From positions 1 through 42,285 of the forward strand of contig CAYNVS010000027.1 of NCBI GenBank assembly GCA_964400725.1: a stretch of DNA of 42,285 bases, given 5' to 3'. The position numbers and the translations under genes are program-made. The DNA is from CAYNVS01 sp964400725 (GTDB taxonomy: Bacteria; Myxococcota_A; SURF-8; CAYNVS01). Of the stretch, positions 1-7,909 are shown in pieces. The first letter of the stretch is position 1; each line of letters starts with the position of its first letter. The notes beneath the pieces are model-generated. The model saw only the letters and a list, made by a program, of their open reading frames with translations. It was not told where the DNA came from and searched no databases.

Positions 1-3000
1 GCCGCCGTCCCCGCCGTGCTTTCCTTCGTCGGTCGCGGCTCCGCCTAGACCGCCCGCTCCGCCCTGTCCGCCGCGTCCGCCGTTTTTGCCGACCCCTCCG
101 TCTCCGCCTTTGCCGGTGATTATTTCATTGTCGCGTATCTTGGGCGAGCATCCGTAAATGAATATACCGAACGAACCGCCGCCGCCCATTCCGCCGTCTC
201 CGCCGGAACCGCCGCAGCCCGCGCCGCCGCCGCCGCCGCCGGTGCCGCCCCAGTCCGCGCATGTCAAGCCCCACCAGCCGGAAATTGAGCCTCCGCCCGC
301 GCCGCCGCCGCCTGAGCCGCCGTTCTCGCCCGGTTCGCCCGGCGTTCCGTTGCCGGGAATCCACGATTGATTTACGACCGCGCCCGAAGCGGCTCCGCCT
401 CTGCCGTCGCCGCCTCTTAGGCCGGGGTTTCCGGGCATTCCGTTGCCGCCCGGTCCGCCGTAAGAAGAAGTTCCTCCCATCGCGCCTCCGCTTCCGGGTT
501 TGCCGTTTTCGCCGGTGCAGCCGTCGCCGTTAGTTTTGCACGACCAGCCGCCGTTGCCGCCGTTGCCGCAATCGGAAGGGCCTCCGGAGCCGGGCACCGA
601 GCGTCCGTTCTTCTGGCAGAACAGCCCGCTGTCGTCCTCGCGCGCCGCCTGTCCGTCGCCTCCGCGCGAACCGGTCGAGCCCGCCATTCCGTTGTAGGCG
701 CCGTCCGCGCCGCTTTCTCCGTTGCCGGCCGTTATTTTGCAGTTGACGAGGTTCAGCCCGTCGGCGTTAATGGCTTTGATTACGTAGCTTGAACCCGAAT
801 CGTCGCTCGCGCTGTCGCTTTGGATGACGAAGCCGTTTAGGAATGTCGCGTCCGTCAGGTTTTTCGCTTCGACCGCGATTTCTTTCACCCCGATTAGGAA
901 CGTCAGGTTGGAAGCGCTCCGCTTGGGAGCCTTGCCGGAGAAATCGTACATGCCGTAAACCGATACGCCGTTGCGCAAAGTAACTTTTTCAAAGTAGGTT
1001 CCCTTTTCGACGTAAACCGCGCGCTTGGGAACGCTCGTCGCCGCCAGCATTATCCCTTTGGAGATTGTTTTAACCGGATGTTTGTAATCTTTTCCGTTGT
1101 TCGTGCGGTCGTCGCCGGTCGAAGCCGACACGAAAATAGCCTTGCCCATGTCGCCGTCTATGCCGTCGCAATTTTGGTCGATGAAGGGCGGCAGCAGTTC
1201 CGGCTGGTCGTTGTCCGATTGGAAGGCGCACTTGTATTCGCAGCCCGGCTCGTCGGGATCTATATCGTAATATCCCGCGGGGCAATCTACGCCTTCGCAC
1301 AGAACGTCGGTTAAATCGACGTGCTCGTTGCCTATTGAATCTTCCCAGACGACTACGATTTGCGCGACGTAAGACTCTATCTTTTTTGGCTCGCACAACA
1401 GGTCGATAGTGTAGGTAAGCCCGTTGGGGCGCAGCTCGATGCGGTTTTCGTTCGTAGGCCAGTAGTTTATCGGCTGATCGGCGTAAGTCGGGTTGGTCAT
1501 GCACATAAGCTCCGGCGCGCCCATGCCGCACTCGTGAGCGCAGATTCCCGGCGAGGCCGGCGCGTCCCCTTCCATCGTTACGCTTTTAATCGCAACTGTG
1601 TCGGCTCCGTCGTTGACGCACGTAAGCGTTTTAGGCTTGCAGTCGCCGCCGTTGAAATATCTCTGGCCGAAGTTTACGGGGCTTGCCGGATAACAGGTAA
1701 GCCGCGCTCCCTTGCCGGTTCCGGAAACCGGAATAATCAGCGGCTCGTCCTTGTATTTGGGGTCGTTGGTAACGAAAACCAAATCGGCGTTATCGGCGCC
1801 TTCGTTGGTCGGATAATAATAAACCGGCACAATAAGCTCGTCGCCGGGATTGAGCGTATGATTCTTTAGTTTAACCGGATCCTGCGGAAGCTGACCCGAA
1901 AAGTCGCTCGATCCGCTCAGCTCCACTTTTGAAATTACAAGCTCTGCGTCGCCTTTGTTATAGCAGGTTACGTTTTTAACGTCGTGCATGCCTATGGCTA
2001 CTTCGTTGAAGTTCACATTGCGCGGCGTGCAGTAAATCGAAGGAATTACGCCCTTTCCCTTCAACGCGACGTCGAAGGGGAATTCCTTGCCCGAATCGTT
2101 ATGCGTAATCCGCATCATCGCGTCGTGGTCGCCGCTTGCCTTGGGGCAAAAATGAACCACTACCGTCATATCTTCGTTCGGAGAAAGCAGCGTATTGGCC
2201 GGAGGCGCGCTTCCCATCTGATCGGTCAAGTCGAAGTTCATGTCGTTAAAAGGCGCCTTAGCGATGTTGTAAACCGTCAAAACGGCGTTCGCGCCCTCGT
2301 CGGGGATGTAGTTGGTAATTTTAAACGGAAGCGGATTGGCGCAGGAACCGACGGGAATGTCGCCGAAGTTTATAGTTCTGTCGGACGGATCGGTCCGCAA
2401 ATCGACGATGCCCTTGCACTTAGAAACCATTCGCACCGATTGTTTCAGAGGATCGCCGTCGCTGTTAATCACCATCAGCGTTCCTTCCGCCGGACAAACC
2501 GCTTTAGGGGTGTATTCAACCTCGACGACGAACGGAATGCCGCCCGGTCTTGCGGTGGCGAAAGAGCCGTCGGGCACGGGGTTCAAAATTTTAAACTCGT
2601 CGGAAACGTAGTCTTCGATATAATAAAAAATATTTATGTCTTCGGTTCCGGTCGCATAAATATAAAGCTCTTTTTTCGCGCTGCCTCCCTTTAAAACCGC
2701 GCCGAAGTCCAAATAGGCCGGATCGATTTTCATTTTGCGCGGACTGTTGATTTCTTCAAATTCGGTCGCGCATTCTTCGCCGCAGTCGGTTTCGGGAATG
2801 TCGATGGACTCTCTGTCTATGTCTCCGTCGCCTTCCGCCGTTTTTCGGTCGCATTGGCCAAAAAGGCACACCAAATTGGGGCCGCAGTCGTCGTTGTTGG
2901 AGCAGGTTCCTTTTACGCAAAGATTAAATCTGCATACGTAATCCCACGCCGCGCAGTCCTGATCCGTTGAGCAGGACTCAGTTCCGGGTTTGGGTTTGTC

Positions 3001-3093
3001 GTTTCTAACCGAACCGCTGTCTCCGCACCCTGCCGCCATCGCGGCCGCCATTAGCGCCGCCGACAACCCTATAATTAAAGGAAACCTTTTCAT
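1..3093 (-). CDS. Large surface lipoprotein with ASH repeats and glycine-rich region (C-terminus outside window)
   Basis: The frame is open from an ATG at 3093 to the left edge (1031 codons, no stop), so the C-terminus is missing. The start follows a GGAGG ribosome site. A signal peptide ends in a lipobox (AAGC, Cys23), so an outer-membrane lipoprotein is likely. A cysteine-rich stretch follows (residues about 40-85, spaced Cys pairs as in secreted myxobacterial proteins). Then come several repeats of the ASH/'choice-of-anchor D' type, each opening with a LDFGAV- or INFGDIP-like strand (about 110-500). A short Cys segment contains QNCDGIDGD. Next is a DUF1565-like beta-helix start (IFVSASTGDD, then HPVKTISKGI). 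From about residue 790 the protein is dominated by GGxGG glycine runs. Seen: the domains and lipobox. Inferred: a fibrous or adhesive cell-surface protein. It has its own promoter and lies downstream of two tRNA genes. No enzymatic function is evident. Confidence 0.88.
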   Translation of the reverse strand, partial: MKRFPLIIGLSAALMAAAMAAGCGDSGSVRNDKPKPGTESCSTDQDCAAWDYVCRFNLCVKGTCSNNDDCGPNLVCLFGQCDRKTAEGDGDIDRESIDIPETDCGEECATEFEEINSPRKMKIDPAYLDFGAVLKGGSAKKELYIYATGTEDINIFYYIEDYVSDEFKILNPVPDGSFATARPGGIPFVVEVEYTPKAVCPAEGTLMVINSDGDPLKQSVRMVSKCKGIVDLRTDPSDRTINFGDIPVGSCANPLPFKITNYIPDEGANAVLTVYNIAKAPFNDMNFDLTDQMGSAPPANTLLSPNEDMTVVVHFCPKASGDHDAMMRITHNDSGKEFPFDVALKGKGVIPSIYCTPRNVNFNEVAIGMHDVKNVTCYNKGDAELVISKVELSGSSDFSGQLPQDPVKLKNHTLNPGDELIVPVYYYPTNEGADNADLVFVTNDPKYKDEPLIIPVSGTGKGARLTCYPASPVNFGQRYFNGGDCKPKTLTCVNDGADTVAIKSVTMEGDAPASPGICAHECGMGAPELMCMTNPTYADQPINYWPTNENRIELRPNGLTYTIDLLCEPKKIESYVAQIVVVWEDSIGNEHVDLTDVLCEGVDCPAGYYDIDPDEPGCEYKCAFQSDNDQPELLPPFIDQNCDGIDGDMGKAIFVSASTGDDRTNNGKDYKHPVKTISKGIMLAATSVPKRAVYVEKGTYFEKVTLRNGVSVYGMYDFSGKAPKRSASNLTFLIGVKEIAVEAKNLTDATFLNGFVIQSDSASDDSGSSYVIKAINADGLNLVNCKITAGNGESGADGAYNGMAGSTGSRGGDGQAAREDDSGLFCQKNGRSVPGSGGPSDCGNGGNGGWSCKTNGDGCTGENGKPGSGGAMGGTSSYGGPGGNGMPGNPGLRGGDGRGGAASGAVVNQSWIPGNGTPGEPGENGGSGGGGAGGGSISGWWGLTCADWGGTGGGGGGAGCGGSGGDGGMGGGGSFGIFIYGCSPKIRDNEIITGKGGDGGVGKNGGRGGQGGAGGLGGAATDEGKHGGDGG

Positions 3094-3147
3094 GCAATCC
3101 TCCGAATCATGGTTTCCGAACTATTTATAATACAACTACTATATTTT

Positions 3148-3177
3148 ATTATAATCTGAAAAACGACGAAACGTCAA
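3148..3177 (-). promoter_or_regulatory. Promoter of the surface lipoprotein gene
   Basis: On the minus strand, TTGACG (3177-3172) and a perfect TATAAT (3153-3148) are separated by 18 bp. They lie about 55 bases upstream of the ATG at 3093, in an AT-rich stretch. This is a sigma70-type promoter by sequence; it has not been tested. Confidence 0.6.
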
Positions 3178-3254
3178 ACCTTATTAAGAAAGAATAAAAA
3201 CGCTTTTATTCTTAATCTCCCGCGTATTAATTTTATCGATTATCTTTATTAAGG

Positions 3255-3328
<74 letters not shown>

Positions 3329-3341
3329 TCGGATAAAAAAA

Positions 3342-3416
3342 TGGAGCGGGAAACGGGATTTGAACCCGCGACTTCGACCTTGGCAAGGTCGCACTCTACC
3401 ACTGAGTTATTCCCGC
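3342..3416 (-). tRNA. tRNA-Gly (anticodon GCC)
   Basis: A 75-base cloverleaf on the minus strand. The acceptor stem GCGGGAA pairs with TTCCCGC, followed by discriminator U and an encoded CCA. The anticodon stem CGACC/GGTCG has GCC in its loop, and the T-arm reads CGCGGG-TTCAAAT-CCCG. It is the first gene of a two-tRNA transcript with tRNA-Cys. Confidence 0.96.
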
Positions 3417-3467
3417 TCAGAAGAACCGTAATTTTAAAGAGCGTTTGGTTTGCCAACCACAGGGGTA

Positions 3468-3497
3468 TATAAATATCGTAAACTCGAAAAATGTCAA
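3468..3497 (-). promoter_or_regulatory. Probable promoter of the tRNA-Gly/tRNA-Cys transcript
   Basis: Minus strand: a consensus TTGACA (3497-3492), an 18 bp spacer, then TTTATA (3473-3468), about 50 bases ahead of the tRNA-Gly 5' end. The -35 is perfect. The -10 is weaker, and an alternative TATTTA lies 16 bp from the -35. Confidence 0.5.
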
Positions 3498-3790
3498 GCG
3501 CGAAAAAGCGGGAAAATAAATTTTTTTACATCTCGGCCTTTCTTTGGGCGCGCAAAGAAGGGGTAAAAAGACGCGGCGGCGAACGCTTCTTCCGCGGGCA
3601 TGTCGAGAGTTTGTAAAAGTAAAAAAAAGTTGCGAATTCCTTAAAAGCGAAAATTAATCAGAGGAAAAATCCGTATGACGATAAGTTTCGCTTAACGGCG
3701 GTTGCCAAAATATGATTTATATGTACAATTGGTTATCCGAATGAACGACTTTTTCGTTTAATTATGAACGGCGACGCTGCGAGGTTAGAG
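3498..3790. other. Intergenic region between the tRNA pair and the plus-strand operon
   Basis: No gene is visible. It holds one copy of a 19 bp near-palindrome (3541-3559) that recurs at 11275-11293. It must also hold the promoter of the plus-strand operon that follows, but I cannot pick a convincing -35/-10 pair. Confidence 0.5.
3541..3559. repeat. 19 bp near-palindromic intergenic repeat, copy 1
   Basis: TCTTTGGGCGCGCAAAGAA. The outer arms TTCTTTG and CAAAGAA (from 3540) pair perfectly. It differs from the second copy (11275-11293) at one base. Both copies lie between genes. Confidence 0.5.
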
Positions 3791-4243
3791 ATGCCCGACG
3801 TTAATAAATTCGACGCCATATTTTGGACGCTCCCCTACGAGCAACAGGTGCGCGAGGCCCTTAAAACGCTCAAAACTGTGGCTATGGTCGGCCTTTCCGA
3901 CGACCCGATGCGCGACAGCTACATGGTGGGAGCCTACCTAAAAAAAGCCGGGTTTAAAATCATTCCGGTCAATCCGCGGGTGCCTATGGTGCTGGGCGAA
4001 AAAGCGTACCCCGATTTGGCTAGCGCAAGAAAGGGAGCCGGAGAAATAGACATTATAGACATCTTCCGCGCGCCGGAATTCATTCCGCGCATTGTGGAAG
4101 AAGCGATAAAAATCGACGCCAAAATGATTTGGATGCAGCTCGATTTGGAAGTGGAAAGCGCGGCGGAAGCGGCCAGAGCGGCCGGAATGTTCGTGGTTAT
4201 GAACCGCTGCATGAAAATCGAGCACATGAAAATAATATCCTGA
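3791..4243 (+). CDS. CoA-binding domain protein (YccU-like, PF13380 type)
   Basis: 150 residues, a single Rossmann-type CoA_binding_2 domain. Recognisable features are the first strand and loop VAMVGLSDDPMRDSY, then GFKIIPVNPRVPMVLGEKAYPDL, IDIIDIFRAPEFIP and a C-terminal VMNRCMKIEH, as in YccU-type proteins. Bacterial homologues bind CoA; no enzymatic reaction is assigned. I place the start at 3791, where GAGG lies 6 bases upstream. An in-frame ATG at 3764 has no ribosome site and would add nine non-conserved residues. It is the first gene of a three-gene plus-strand operon, 13 bases ahead of the hydrolase gene. It looks cytosolic, with no signal or membrane segment. Confidence 0.88.
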   Translation: MPDVNKFDAIFWTLPYEQQVREALKTLKTVAMVGLSDDPMRDSYMVGAYLKKAGFKIIPVNPRVPMVLGEKAYPDLASARKGAGEIDIIDIFRAPEFIPRIVEEAIKIDAKMIWMQLDLEVESAAEAARAAGMFVVMNRCMKIEHMKIIS

Positions 4244-4256
4244 AAGGAGGCTGCGA

Positions 4257-4889
4257 ATGCCCGCCAAGAAAAAGACCGAAACGTTTTCCGCGGCCGCTCC
4301 GGCGAAAAATTCGCCTAGCGCCAAACGCCCGGTTCTAGCCGACGCAGACAAAGCGTTCCTTCTGGTAATCGACGTTCAGGAGCGGCTTTTCGCCTCGATT
4401 GAGGAAAAAGCGAAGGACACGATTGAAATCAACGTTCCGGTTCTTATTCAAGGCTGCCGCGCGCTTGGGCTGCCGGTAATCGTATCGGAGCAGTATTCCA
4501 AAGGGCTCGGGCCCACCATTCCCGTAATCAAGGAAAAGCTCGAAGGCTGCCGCTTTTACGACAAGACTTCCTTCTCCGTTACGCTGGACCCGGAATTGAA
4601 CGCCGCGCTGGAAGAAATGCAGGCGGCGGGCCGCTCGCAGGCTATCGTCTGCGGAATTGAAACGCACGTATGCGTTTATCAAAGCGTTTTCTTCATGCTC
4701 GAACGCGGCTTCGACGTCTTCGTTCCGCGCGAGTGCGTCGCCTCGCGCTTCAAACACAACTGGAAGACCGGACTGGCTCTGATGGAACGCTGCGGCGCGG
4801 AAATTACAAGCATCGAAACGCTTCTGTTCAGCATGATGAGAGGAGCTAAACATCCGGCCTTCAAGCAGGTTCAATCTTTAATCAAGTAA
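4257..4889 (+). CDS. Isochorismatase-family cysteine hydrolase
   Basis: 210 residues. The nicotinamidase/isochorismatase fold is shown by its Asp-Lys-Cys triad: Asp39 in LLVIDVQERL, Lys103 in CRFYDKTSFS and Cys139 in GIETHVCVYQS. The GIETHVC motif, with its usual cis-peptide neighbourhood, is intact. The strong site AAAGGAGG lies 7 bases before the ATG and overlaps the end of the preceding gene. The first 30 residues are Ala/Lys/Pro-rich and outside the fold. The family hydrolyses amides or vinyl ethers (nicotinamide, isochorismate, ureido compounds). The substrate cannot be set from sequence; the neighbour QueF gives no clear clue. YcaC-like proteins are the closest in feel. Cytosolic. Confidence 0.9.
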   Translation: MPAKKKTETFSAAAPAKNSPSAKRPVLADADKAFLLVIDVQERLFASIEEKAKDTIEINVPVLIQGCRALGLPVIVSEQYSKGLGPTIPVIKEKLEGCRFYDKTSFSVTLDPELNAALEEMQAAGRSQAIVCGIETHVCVYQSVFFMLERGFDVFVPRECVASRFKHNWKTGLALMERCGAEITSIETLLFSMMRGAKHPAFKQVQSLIK

Positions 4890-4907
4890 ATTCATCAGAG
4901 CTTATAA

Positions 4908-5261
4908 ATGCCTACAAAACCAAGCAAAAATCTTGCGGCCGTTCCCAACCCCGAAAAGGCTCGCGACTACGAAATTAAAATCGAGACCGACGAATTCACC
5001 TGCCTGTGTCCGATGACCGCGCAGCCCGACTTCGCAAAAATAACGGTTATTTATACGCCCGACGAGCTTATCGTAGAGCTTAAGTCGTTCAAACTTTATT
5101 TATGGAGCTATCGCGACGAAGGAATTTTCCACGAGGCCGCTGTCAATAAAATCCTCGACGACTTAGTCGCTGCGATAGCTCCTCGGAAAATAACGGTTAT
5201 AGGCGACTTCAACATCCGCGGCGGACTGCGAACCATAGTTACGGCTACGAGCGTAAAATAA
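4908..5261 (+). CDS. queF: NADPH-dependent 7-cyano-7-deazaguanine reductase, short type
   Basis: 117 residues of the unimodular tunnelling-fold QueF type. QueF reduces preQ0 to preQ1 in queuosine tRNA modification. The catalytic Cys34 and Asp41 are in CLCPMTAQPDF. The QueF signature ELKSFKLYLWSYR is at 57-69, His75-Glu76 for substrate binding are in IFHEAAVN, and FNIRGG is near the end. It is shorter than typical 150-165 residue members because both ends are trimmed, but all key residues are present. The ribosome site is weak (CAGAG), so translation may depend on coupling to the hydrolase gene 18 bases upstream. It is the last gene of the operon and is followed by a terminator. No other queuosine gene is in view. 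Confidence 0.92.
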   Translation: MPTKPSKNLAAVPNPEKARDYEIKIETDEFTCLCPMTAQPDFAKITVIYTPDELIVELKSFKLYLWSYRDEGIFHEAAVNKILDDLVAAIAPRKITVIGDFNIRGGLRTIVTATSVK

Positions 5262-5285
5262 AATTTTAAGCCGTCCTCAAACAAA

Positions 5286-5315
5286 AAAATCCCTCTTCAA
5301 CCAAAGAGGGATTTT
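5286..5315. terminator. Bidirectional intrinsic terminator
   Basis: A perfect 12 bp stem (5286-5297 with 5304-5315) and a six-base loop. The stem ends are A/T-tracts, so each strand has a T-run after the hairpin. It sits between the convergent queF and 5337-6800 genes and can serve both. Confidence 0.88.
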
Positions 5316-5336
5316 CATTTTCCGCCAAATACCGGC

Positions 5337-6800
5337 TTACTTCATTTTAGGCGTAACTCTTATAATGAATCCTTCGTCTATCGGCGCGACGTAAGAGAGC
5401 CTCTTATCTAATAAAACCAGTTCGGAGCTAGCGTTGAAGCTCGGGACGTCGAAGTCGAACAGCTCCGCCTTGTCAATCGTCCACGGGAAATCGACGCTGA
5501 AAGCGGTCGCCTTCGCTCCCGGGTTCGCGCCCGCAATATAAGCCTTCTTTCCTTCGGCGTCCCATTTGACTATCAAATGCGCCCTGCCGCCTTCGCCGTA
5601 ATTCTTAAAATCGACTCCCAAATCGAGCTTGGGCGAAAGCAATACCGGCTTGTAAATTTCCGCGCTAGACAACGCCTTGAAAAAGCCGTTGAGAATTTTT
5701 GTATTCTCCATGTCGTTATCGAAGAACCCGAAGAAAACGAAACCGGTTCCACCCGCCGCGATCAGCGACATTATTTCTTTGCGCAGGTATTTCTTAGACG
5801 GAAAGCCGCCCGTCGCCCACGAATCGTTGGCTTTGCCCTTGCACAGCGATTCCTGTATTCCTTTGCCGAAGGAATATCCCTGTATCCACAGCCATACCAC
5901 GGCTTCGGGGTCGCTTTTAGTCCGCATCGAATTCGCTAAATCCCATGCCGGAGAAAAATAAGAACGGTGATCGGGGTCGTCTATCGAGAGCCAATACTCG
6001 TATCCCTGCCCTTTATCTCCCTTTTGCCCTGCAAGCAGCCCTACAAGCCGCTCTTCGGGGTCGCTCATGTCGAAGCGGTTCTCGACGTACGTATAGTCGT
6101 CGCCGATTGACATATTAGTAGTTTTAGCGAAATTCGCGGCCTGAGTAGAAGTCAGCATCTCGCCCGTTCCGTCGCCCGTTCCTATCATGCGCCACGTCGG
6201 GTGCCACGACATATGCCCCACCTGCGAAACGGGCGGCAGATTTGGCATATTCTCGATGGAGTATTTACCTTGGCGTTTTATGAAATCCTTGAATTCGGCG
6301 GCCATTGAATCTACCTTCGCCTGACTGTATCCGCCCATATCGCTCTCGCCGAACGCGTTGTAAATAATAGGAATCACGTCCTTGGACGCGTCTCTTCCGA
6401 CCTTGTAGTCGCCCGGATAAATTCCGTAAAGCTGCGGCGACGTCGCGACGAGCGTATCGGAGTATTTTCCGTAGCTCCAAACGTAGGCGAAGTTGGCTCC
6501 GCTGGCCGCCGCGGACTTGACCTTTTCGACCTGAATATCGAGGTATCCGACCATCTTATCTTCGTCGCATCCCGTAGTCGTTACTCCATCGTAAACCGGC
6601 CCCGAATGCGCGTCGAAGCCGAGCGCGAAGAACTTTTCGCCGTTTACCTTAACGTATTTTAAATCGTCAATGATTTTTATGGACTCAGGCGTAAAATAGG
6701 TATTATTGTCATTTTCATTTTGAGCGCATCCTGAGAAAACAAAAACAAGCGCCCACGCTGAAATAACGCTTGACGCTAATATGCGGCTTCTTGATTTCAT
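5337..6800 (-). CDS. Lipoprotein with a possible glycoside-hydrolase-like barrel
   Basis: 487 residues. The signal peptide has the lipobox FSGC (Cys25), followed by a short Asn-rich linker. The body resembles glycosidase-type TIM barrels: VNGEKFFALGFDAHSG near the start, ANFAYVWSYG, IPIIYNAFGES, GHMSWHPTWRMIG, EYWLSIDDPDHRSYFSP, VVWLWIQGYS and AAGGTGFVFFGFFDN. A C-terminal beta-sandwich-like part follows (HLIVKWDAEGKKAYIAGANPG). I cannot name the family or assign the acid/base residues, so a catalytic role is inference. The ATG overlaps the ispG stop (ATGA), with AAAGGAAG upstream, so translation is probably coupled to ispG. The gene ends about 20 bases from the bidirectional terminator. Confidence 0.75.
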   Translation of the reverse strand: MKSRSRILASSVISAWALVFVFSGCAQNENDNNTYFTPESIKIIDDLKYVKVNGEKFFALGFDAHSGPVYDGVTTTGCDEDKMVGYLDIQVEKVKSAAASGANFAYVWSYGKYSDTLVATSPQLYGIYPGDYKVGRDASKDVIPIIYNAFGESDMGGYSQAKVDSMAAEFKDFIKRQGKYSIENMPNLPPVSQVGHMSWHPTWRMIGTGDGTGEMLTSTQAANFAKTTNMSIGDDYTYVENRFDMSDPEERLVGLLAGQKGDKGQGYEYWLSIDDPDHRSYFSPAWDLANSMRTKSDPEAVVWLWIQGYSFGKGIQESLCKGKANDSWATGGFPSKKYLRKEIMSLIAAGGTGFVFFGFFDNDMENTKILNGFFKALSSAEIYKPVLLSPKLDLGVDFKNYGEGGRAHLIVKWDAEGKKAYIAGANPGAKATAFSVDFPWTIDKAELFDFDVPSFNASSELVLLDKRLSYVAPIDEGFIIRVTPKMK

Positions 6801-7891
6801 CGGCTTTCTTCCTTTGAGTCGATTAACTCCATGTCTCGAACTATTTCCATCAGCGCGGCGAGAGCGCTTTCAGCCGTCTTAGCCTTGAGAACAGGCTCGC
6901 CGCATTTGTAAACAATCAGCCCGTTTTGCGCGCAGGCGATAGCGGCGTCCGCGCTTTTGGCCTCGCCGGGGCCGTTCACCTCGCACCCCATAACCGCTAT
7001 CGCCATATCGACGCGGCGGGAAGAAACAAGTCTGTCAACCCGTTTGGCAAGCGCGTTCACGTCGCCCCTTTTTCGGCCGCAGCCGGGGCAGACTATAAGC
7101 CTCGCTCCTCGCCTTAATCCGAGTCCGACGAGCAGCCTTAAGGCCGCGGCGCATTCGGCGGCGACGGAGCCCGACAGGCTTACGCGCAGAGTGTCGCCGA
7201 TTCCGTCGAGCAGAAGCGCGCCGAGCGCGGCGGCGGAAATTATCTCGCCGGTTCCCGCAAGTCCCGATTCGGTCAGGCCCAGATGCAGCGGCCTGTCGTA
7301 AGACGCGGAGTAAAGCCTGTTCGCAATGACCGTTTCGGCCGGGTCGCTGCTTTTAATGGAAACTTTAAAATTTGAAAAGCCTTTTTCGAGCGCGAATTCC
7401 GTCCATTTGCCCGCCTCCTCGAACAACGCTTTCGCCGCTTCCGCGCGGCTTGCGGGCTTGGCCGCCTTGCCGAAAGAAGTCCCGGCGTTGAATCCCAAAC
7501 GAAGCGGTTTGCCCTCGTTCGCGGCGGCTCGGATTACTTCCGAAAGTTTAGCCTTTCCGCCCAAATTTGCCGGATTGACGCGGACGCACGCAGCCCCGTA
7601 TTTTAAGGATTGCGCCGCGAGTTTGGCGTTGAAGTGAACGTCCGCGACAATCGGAATGGGAGTTTTGCCCGCAATCAACGAGAGAGCCTTTGCGTCTTCT
7701 TCGTTCGTTACGGCAACGCGGACGATTTCGCATCCGGCAGCGACCGCCGACTTAATTTGGCGTAAATTGCCCGCAACGTCGCGCGCGGGCAGCCTAGTCA
7801 TGGTTTGGACGCTTACGGGCGCGCCGCCGCCGACTATAACTCCCGCCAGCGATATTTGCGCCGTACGCCTGCGTTCGCGGTCGTCTTCCAT
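6797..7891 (-). CDS. ispG: 4-hydroxy-3-methylbut-2-en-1-yl diphosphate synthase (flavodoxin/ferredoxin)
   Basis: 364 residues, the usual length for the short bacterial IspG/GcpE. The enzyme makes HMBPP from MEcPP in the MEP isoprenoid pathway and needs a [4Fe-4S] cluster. The N-terminal TIM barrel starts with VIVGGGAPVSVQTMTRLPARD, then IPIVADVHFN and VRVNPANLGG. The C-terminal ferredoxin-like part carries the cluster ligands: two Cys in CPGCGRKRGDV (about residues 266-270), one in MGCEVNGPGEA (about 302), and the usual conserved Glu. It lies 18 bases after the S41 protease gene and overlaps the lipoprotein gene by four bases. The ribosome site is poor. No other MEP gene is present here. Confidence 0.95.
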   Translation of the reverse strand: MEDDRERRRTAQISLAGVIVGGGAPVSVQTMTRLPARDVAGNLRQIKSAVAAGCEIVRVAVTNEEDAKALSLIAGKTPIPIVADVHFNAKLAAQSLKYGAACVRVNPANLGGKAKLSEVIRAAANEGKPLRLGFNAGTSFGKAAKPASRAEAAKALFEEAGKWTEFALEKGFSNFKVSIKSSDPAETVIANRLYSASYDRPLHLGLTESGLAGTGEIISAAALGALLLDGIGDTLRVSLSGSVAAECAAALRLLVGLGLRRGARLIVCPGCGRKRGDVNALAKRVDRLVSSRRVDMAIAVMGCEVNGPGEAKSADAAIACAQNGLIVYKCGEPVLKAKTAESALAALMEIVRDMELIDSKEESR

Positions 7892-7909
7892 TAGGTGGAT
7901 AAAACCTTT

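Noticed and set aside
158..697. Plus-strand proline-rich frames at the left end
   Set aside because: They are the reverse reading of glycine codons in the glycine-rich part of the minus-strand lipoprotein.
1360..2694. Plus-strand frames of 169 and 236 codons
   Set aside because: They lie fully within the lipoprotein gene and lack family features or a ribosome site; the minus frame has a lipobox and domain repeats.
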